Positions 57,906-64,000 of a DNA stretch of 64,000 nucleotides are shown one piece after another (within the stretch, counting starts at the first letter, position 1; every line of letters begins with the position of its first letter). The notes under the pieces were generated by a model that saw only the letters and a program-made list of their open reading frames with translations, was not told where the DNA came from and did no database searches. This DNA is from Ahaetulla prasina (Eukaryota; Chordata; Lepidosauria; Squamata; Colubridae): the NCBI RefSeq assembly GCF_028640845.1, contig NC_080541.1, positions 176,318,502 through 176,382,501 on the forward strand, given 5' to 3'. A program made the position numbers and the translations under genes.

Positions 57906-58689
57906 GGCAAATTCTGCCTTTTCCAAACAGTGTGATTGGGAAGAGATATATAGTATTGTTTTCTGAAAGACTTAATCTGAGAAAAGGATTTGAGTTTTCT
58001 ATTTGTTGCATTGTGTTACTTCCAGGAGATTGTCCTAATTGAAGAAGACCAAACTGTGGCCCAGAAGAATCAGACCTAAAATATAGCTTTTACATTGAAT
58101 TTTATGGAAACTGATACAGATGGCATTCCAATGATCATAGCTTGCCTTAAATCCAAGTATGGATTAGTCTTTTGCTTCAGGCATTTTATGTGAGTCAGCA
58201 GGCAAGCCAGTAGTTAACTATTTTGAATAGGCTGAGGAAGCTATGATTTTAGAACTTACAACAACTTATTCTCCAGGTTGCATGAACTTTATTATATGTT
58301 ATAGTCCAGACTCTCCCGTTGAAGTTCAAATTTCACCTATTTAAACAATTGTTTCATTCCATATTTTGTTCATTCTTCCTATTATCACAACATATACATT
58401 TTCATAAAAGGGTATGCATAACAAGAAATTGGTTGTGATGCTGCAACTTGTGTAAAACACATGGGGATTTGTTCATGTGTCAGTTCAGAATAAGAACCCA
58501 AGATAATTTAATAAGACAGTTATGAAGATCAATGAGACCACCAACTTCATATTTTATATATATCTAATGGCCAGAAGTATGCTGTTGGTGTATTTTAAGC
58601 AGAGTATGATGGCAGTGTTTTTTATTTGTCTTCATCTTGTCTCGTAAATATCAAATAGGCCTGTTACTATTTTACGTATATTTTAAAAA

Positions 58690-58880
58690 AATGAGTTACA
58701 GTTGTTATTTATTTATGTAAATATTTGTATTCTGCCTTTATTATTTTTTACAAATATCTCAAGGTAGCAAATATATCCAGCACACCTTCTTTTCTTTTCC
58801 CCACAACAACAACCCTGTGGAGTGGGTTGGACAAAGAGTGACTGGACCAGTCACCCAACTGGCTTTCAAGCTTGTTGTTC
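58690..58880 (-). mobile_element. tRNA-derived SINE, partial
   Basis: CTCAAGGTAGCAAATATATC, CCCCACAACAACAACCCTGT and AGAGTGACTGGACCAGTCAC; same family as 54605-54835, without a clear tRNA head. Confidence 0.6.
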
Positions 58881-59741
58881 CAATTATACATTATATTGAT
58901 GTTCTTTTTTTAAAATTAATGTATTGTTTGTCAAACCAAGCATTTCTTTCTGAGCCAGGTTCATTCTGTGGTTTCCTTTGTACATAATTGCTTATTATGT
59001 ATTTTGATTACAATAGTAAAAACTAATACAAATTAAACTTTAACTAAAAATAGTAAGAAAGAGTGCATGAAAAAAGAATAAGAAGAAAAAGAAAAATACA
59101 TAAAGAAGTGAGTTACAAATTTCATTACAAATATAGATATGTTTATTAATTCTTCACACCGTATAAAATTACAAACAAATATCTTTTCATCTCATATCCC
59201 ATCCCTTATCTTTAAGCAAAACATCAATTTTTTAATCCTTTCAGAACAAAGTCTTTAAAGAATTGCTAGAACTTTGCAAATGAATGTGTTAACTTTGATC
59301 AAATAAACCAACTTTATATTCCTTCTTTTTACTTCTAGCAGTCTTAATCTTTAATTCATCCAAAAATTATCGTACGACTTGATTTCTCTTCAGTTTTTCT
59401 TTATCCAATCACACAAACTTCTTCAAGGGATTAAAAAAATGTCTTTTGTAAATCCAGTAAAAAAACAACAACAAACATTTTCCAGATCATTCTTTTGGTT
59501 TATCATTTGTATTTCTCTTTAATTTTTAAAAACTCCATTCTTTTGGCCTGTCATGTATAGTTCCACATTCAGTACTTTCTCTGTCTTGTCAGATAAAATT
59601 TGCTTCAGATCTGTTATTCCCTCACTTTCATCTTTTGGACATAATTTGTCCATAGAATCAGAGATCATTACTGACACTGCTGATACTCATTGAGCTACTC
59701 ATTTCTAGCTCCATTCTTCAAAGATCTCCTTTAATATTTCC

Positions 59742-59930
<189 letters not shown>

Positions 59931-61147
59931 CATGCTATTTATTTATGCTATTTATTTGTCAACTTTATGTAGCTGCTCATCTCACAAGTGACTCTGGGAA
60001 ACAATGATGTTTTGTGTCACTTTGTAAATCCCAATTAACAAACACCAAGCAACTTTGTAGCTTTCTTCCTTTTACTTGGTATTCTTTATTACTCTCTAGT
60101 ATCCAGTTTCTAAAATCATACAGTCACTTATCTCTGTTATGCGCCAAACCAAAATGATTCTGATTCTCAGATAGCCAAAATAATTCTGGTTCTCACAAGA
60201 ACTTAATTTGTTTTTTTATAGTTAATTCCAAAATCTTATAGTAAAAATCAATATTCAAAATTTAACTGGACATTTTATCCATTTGTAACTTTTTAATATC
60301 ATAATATTATTTAGTCTTTGCTATTTATTTCAATTTATTTAAGTTCTTAAACATGTGATTAATGTTTCACTTGTTCAAAGTTGAAAATAAAGTTAGCCAG
60401 CGATTTTTCAAACTTGTTATTCTGAGGGTTTTTAGTAGCTTTAAGATGGCAATTTTTAATAGAAAGTGATGCTTGTGAATGTGGAGTACTTTTTAAAAGG
60501 CTGCACCACAATTGCAAGCAAGAAGGTTAATCCCTTTGTCTCCCGATACTCATACCTGTGGAAGATGACTGTCCTATGGTCTCCTTGTGAGGAGCAGCTG
60601 TCCGGAGCGTAAGTGGGTAATCTCCAGGGGTGAAATGCTATCGGATTAGACCGGCTCGGCAGAGTAGGTAGCGGAGATTGGGGCTGGTTCAGAGAGCTGG
60701 TAGCAATCTCTAGCTGGCCACGCCTCACAACCAGTCTGCGGCCCGCAGCCATGAATGAAGGCAGGCAAGCGGAAGGCCATGTGGAAGGCAGCCCTGCCAT
60801 GCAGGGAGAGGATCTATAAAGTAAGCCAGTGCTGGCAGTGGGAGGGAGAAGGAGACCCACTGTGCCCAGCCTCAGGGGGGACCTGCAAGGCTCGCTTGCC
60901 TTTTGGGCATGGCATGCTCGACTTTTGCGCTTGGCTTCTGCAGAGCCTTTGGCTGACTGCTGCCCACTTGCTTTCCCCCCCCCCATCCCGCATCCAGCTC
61001 ATGATGGAGAATGCGCCACTTCTGGGCCAAGCCACCCACCTTCGGGTTTCTGAAGGGCAGGGTGTGCTGTGTCGCTGCCACCACCGTTGGCACCGTGGCC
61101 GCACAGAAAAACTCCACGGTGCAGCGCAGTTCTGGGATGGCGGGGGA

Positions 61148-61250
61148 GCCCAGGCAAGCTCTGCCGCTGCTACTGCTGCCGGGAGCATCCACGTGGGAGA
61201 ACTCCCCAGCGCAGCGCAGTTCTGGGATTGGGGGGGGAGCCCAGGCAAGC

Positions 61251-61285
<35 letters not shown>

Positions 61286-61860
61286 GAGCATTCACGTGGG
61301 AGAACTCCCCGGCGCAGCGCAGTTCTGGGATTGGGGGGGGGGAGCCCAGGCAAGCTCTGCTGCTGTTGCTGCTGCCGGGAGCATCCATGTGGGAGAACTC
61401 CCCGGTGCAGTGCAGTTCTGAGATAGTGGGGTGGGAGGGAGCCCAGGCAAGCTCTGCCGCTGTTGCTGCTGCCGGGAGCATCCATGTGGGAGAACTCCCC
61501 AGCGCAGCGTAGTTCTGGGATTGGGGGGTGGGGGGAGCCCAGGCAAGCTCTGCTGCTGTTGCTGCTGCCGGGAGCATCCATGTGGGAGAACTCCCCAGCG
61601 CAGCGCAGTTGTGGGATTGGGGGGGGAGCCCAGGCAAGCTCTGCTGCTGTTGCTGCTGCCGGGAGCATCCATGTGGGAGAACTCCCCAGCGCAGCGCAGT
61701 TGTGGGATTGGGGGGGGAGCCCAGGCAAGCTCTGCCGCTGTTGCTGCTGCTGGGAGGATCCACATGGGAGAACTCCCCAGCGCAGCACAGTTCTGGGATG
61801 TGGGGGAGCCCAGGCAAGCTCTGCTGCTGCCACTGTTGCTGCTGCCAGGAGCATCCCAGC
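61148..61860. repeat. ~91-bp minisatellite, about 8 units, with CTG run
   Basis: Units start GCCCAGGCAAGCTCTG at 61148, 61239, 61344, 61441, 61537, 61628, 61719 and 61808, giving spacings of 91, 105, 97, 96, 91, 91 and 89 bp. Each unit has a CTG/CCG stretch, GGGAGCATCCATGTGGGAGA, ACTCCCCAGCGCAGCGCAG and a G run. The second unit carries an expanded (CTG)~11 at about 61251-61284. Because 91 is not a multiple of 3, repeat frames rotate and long open frames (over 350 codons) appear on both strands by chance. Confidence 0.95.
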
Positions 61861-61894
61861 AGGAAAACTCCCCGGCAAGGGCTCTGTTTAGACC

Positions 61895-62075
61895 AGGTTG
61901 TGTGTGTGTGTGTGTGTTTGCCTGTGTGAGAGAGAGTGAGAGACAGAAAGAGAAGGAAAGATGAAGGGGGAGAGAGAAAGAGAAAGAAAGAGGAAGGGAG
62001 ACAGAGAGAGACAAGAGAGAGAGAGAGAAAGAAAGAAAGAGAAAGAAAGACAGAAAGAAAGAGGAAGGAAGGAAG
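61895..62075. repeat. (TG)n and GA/GAAA-rich microsatellite
   Basis: A TGTGTG run (about 61898-61918) followed by GAGA, GAAAG and GGAAG motifs to 62075, strongly purine-biased on the plus strand and able to adopt triplex-type structures. Confidence 0.9.
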
Positions 62076-62869
62076 TTTATGACCACAATTGTGCCCAAAT
62101 TTTGGTTGCTAAGCAAGTTTCACCACATTTTACAAGTTGGCCACACCCACCCTGTCACATGACCACCAAGCCACACCTACCAGGCCACACCCACAGGACC
62201 GGTAGCAAAATAAATTAGATTGCACCCCTGGTAATCTCCCATTCTCTCTGTATTTAGAGAGATTCCAAAGAACTGGTCTATTTACCGGTTCTTTGATCTT
62301 TGCCATGGTCATCAGTTTGGTGTTGAGTTTTCACACAGACGTTTTCAGTTTGCCATGCCTCCCCTGGACATCCAGTTCATTCTCCGATGGGCTGACATGA
62401 GACTCCAAAGTATAGATGTTGACTCCACCTTCTTCCTTTTAGAGACTTTCTGCCACGCCTCTCCTGGCTGACCTCCAGTTTGATTCAGTCTTACATCCGA
62501 GAGAGATGTGTTTAGTGAAGCTATTCAGAACAAAAGATTGGGTTTCCTTTGGATTCTCAGATCAGGGGAGTTAAGTAAGCAGACTAATTCAACCTTCCGG
62601 GTGCCAGGAAAACTCAGCCTGCCACTTTAAGAGCAGCTGAGGTGAACGGAAAACTGGAACTTCGGAAGTGGTGCTTCTAGGACTCCCAGCTAGAAGGAAG
62701 GTCTGTTCTTTTAGTTGTTTTTTGGAAGTCAGCTGCAGAGCTAGAAAGGACCTTGAAGGATGTTGCTACCCAGGAGGGGTAGGACACCGTCAGGGGAAAT
62801 TAGCTGGCTAACCGGTCTGACCGGCAGCCGCTGCAACTAGTTAGCAGGCTACCCAGTCTGACCAGTGCC

Positions 62870-64000
62870 GCTACAAAGAAAAAGCAGATCTTTCAGGGCA
62901 CATCCGCTGAAAAGAGACTGCTGGCTAACTGGCTTGACTGGCAACCGCCAAATCAAATGGCTGGCGATCTTAGTCACTCAGCCTAGCTGCCATTTCCCGC
63001 TCCTTCCCAGAAGAGCTGAAGTTTGGTGCGTTTTCCACAGCAGACGTCCTGACGCCACCCCAGCAGGGGTCCGGAAAATCCCCAGGACATCAAAGGATGG
63101 AGAATACTGCTATATTAGAAAGCCATGAGGAGGCTCATGTGCGTGGGGAATAAAGGGGGATTTCAGTTCATTCCCAAATAGAACAAAGAAGCCCTGCAGC
63201 ATCAAAGAGGAAAATTCCTAAAGCTGAGGAAAGGGTTGCCCTGAGGAGGGAAAGAGCCTTGGAAAAAGAGATTTCAAAGGCGAAAAGACAGGCAGAATGA
63301 AGAGTACTAGCAGAGTTCTCTGGGGTTAAAGAGAGCATCCATTCCTTAGGGCACTTGGAGGCAGCCAGTGATGAGAACCATCTACGCCTCCCAAATTGAG
63401 CACCAGAGATCATCAGCGGTGATGGCCCAACACATGCTGTGGCTCTGCAACTGGCAGGTGGATGTCAAATTCAAATGGAGACTAGCCTCTGCACCCTTCA
63501 TGGCAAATTATTTGGGGAGGCCATGGAGCCCATCTTGGCAGAAACCAAGGACAGGAGGAAAATCCTGCCATCCTTACACAGATGAGCAGACTGACAGCCT
63601 TATATGCGTAGTTCCTCCTTTCGACCAGCAGAGACTGGTCCAGGCTACTTACAAAGGAGATTCCCACAGGGAACTGATAGACAAATAGAGCAGGATTCCG
63701 AGATAGAACCAAACAGTAGTTCCAGGCCAAGAAACCATTTCATGGTTCTGGAAGCCATCCCTTCCGGCAATACAAATGATCCCAGGTCAGACCCTCCCAT
63801 TGGTGGCTGCCTAGCACTATTCACAAACCAATGGGAGGCAACTACATCAGACACCTGGGTTCTAAACAGTGAGACTAGACCTCAGGCGAAAATTTCTCCC
63901 CACACCCCTGAGATTCTTCATAAGTTGCTCCGTACCGAGAGACAACACAACGAGGGGCCTCATAGAGACTAACCAATAACAATTGGTCCCGGCGGGCCAA
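62870..64000 (+). mobile_element. Second DIRS-type element, 5' part, cut by window end
   Basis: Across broken frames, ORF1-like sequence is readable: HMLWLCNWQVDVKFKWRLAS near 63430-63490. It is followed by LALFTNQWEATTSDTWVLNS near 63810-63870, matching the start of DIRS reverse transcriptases (W..IT.D.WVL), and then TPEILHKLLRTERQHNEG near 63905, which corresponds to the segment at 10817-10870 in the first DIRS. The element probably begins upstream, possibly near 60480, with the hAT at 60625-62230 inserted into its 5' region; I could not confirm terminal repeats. Stops (63149, 63298, 63686) show it is decayed. Confidence 0.6.

Larger units (their letters stand above)
60625..62230. mobile_element. 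hAT element carrying a minisatellite
   Basis: A 1606-bp element, CAGGGGTGAAATGCTATCGG to AGATTGCACCCCTG, with perfect 8-bp gtaatctc duplications at 60617-60624 and 62231-62238. Outer parts have hAT-MITE words (GACCGGCTCGG, CTAGCTGGCCACGCC; CCACACCCACAGGACCGGTA). The interior has a ~91-bp tandem array (61148-61860) and a purine microsatellite (61895-62075). A 40-bp piece near 62080 (ATGACCACAATTGTGCCCAA) resembles a terminus of the Tc1/mariner MITE family. No transposase. Confidence 0.88.

Noticed and set aside
61148..61860. CRISPR-like array of repeated units
   Set aside because: The whole unit is repeated with no unique spacers, and the setting is a vertebrate intron.
60814..61878. Long open frames (up to 354 codons) on both strands, rich in Ala/Ser/Gln/Pro or Cys
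   Set aside because: They coincide with the ~91-bp minisatellite and CTG runs; several frames on both strands are open at once and no domain is readable, so they are repeat artefacts.

Overview
This window is intronic DNA of one vertebrate gene, almost certainly from a squamate reptile and most likely a snake. Three short coding exons on the + strand (22639-22755, 31895-31954, 52618-52709) join in frame into a continuous stretch of ERI3, a DEDDh 3'-5' exoribonuclease of the ERI1/3'hExo family. They cover the region after the first catalytic motif up to and including the ExoII Asp motif. The rest is an upstream intron (>22.6 kb), introns of 9.1 and 20.7 kb, and a downstream intron (>11.2 kb). 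No other host gene, tRNA, rRNA or CRISPR array is visible. The squamate call rests on the repeats: a full-length BovB LINE, L2, CR1, Rex1-type and L1 LINEs, DIRS elements, MIR-like tRNA SINEs, many hAT and Tc1/mariner MITEs, and a long GATA microsatellite.

Layout. 1-8.6 kb: intron with a SINE, an RTE-like RT fragment, a TA-flanked MITE, a REL-endonuclease-type LINE tail and a candidate conserved non-coding element near 8 kb. 8.8-14.7 kb: a four-layer nest. A minus-strand LINE fragment is split by a hAT element (8-bp target duplication), which is split by a DIRS retrotransposon with inverted terminal repeats and an internal complementary region, which is itself split by a second hAT MITE. 17-31 kb: MITEs, CR1 and L1 fragments, a possible Helitron, ERI3 exon A and a Rex1-type LINE. 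31.9-43.3 kb: exon B, a CR1 carrying a MITE, a CR1 3' end, a BovB with an 11-bp target duplication interrupted by a solo LTR, and a hAT with a CpG-rich cargo. 44.1-51.8 kb: another nest. A Tc1/mariner MITE is split by an L2 LINE whose ORF2 is open except for one stop codon; a 5'-complete L1 with a gutted ORF2 sits inside the L2, flanked by ~290-bp direct repeats. 52.6-64 kb: exon C, a second Rex1-type LINE in the opposite orientation, SINEs, the GATA array, a hAT carrying a ~91-bp minisatellite, and the start of a second DIRS element that runs off the window.

None of the transposon ORFs seen looks fully functional; L2 ORF2 is closest, with one in-frame stop. Observations most worth checking: the two near-identical Rex1 copies lie in opposite orientation and flank exons B and C, a configuration that could favour back-splicing; hAT insertions fall into two groups by whether their 8-bp target duplications have a central TA; the hAT at 42.3-43.3 kb may carry a captured promoter and first exon; and the repeats around the L1 are too long for a normal target duplication. 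I did not find a convincing new molecular system. Repeat family names come from recognised motifs and terminal sequences, not from a database search.
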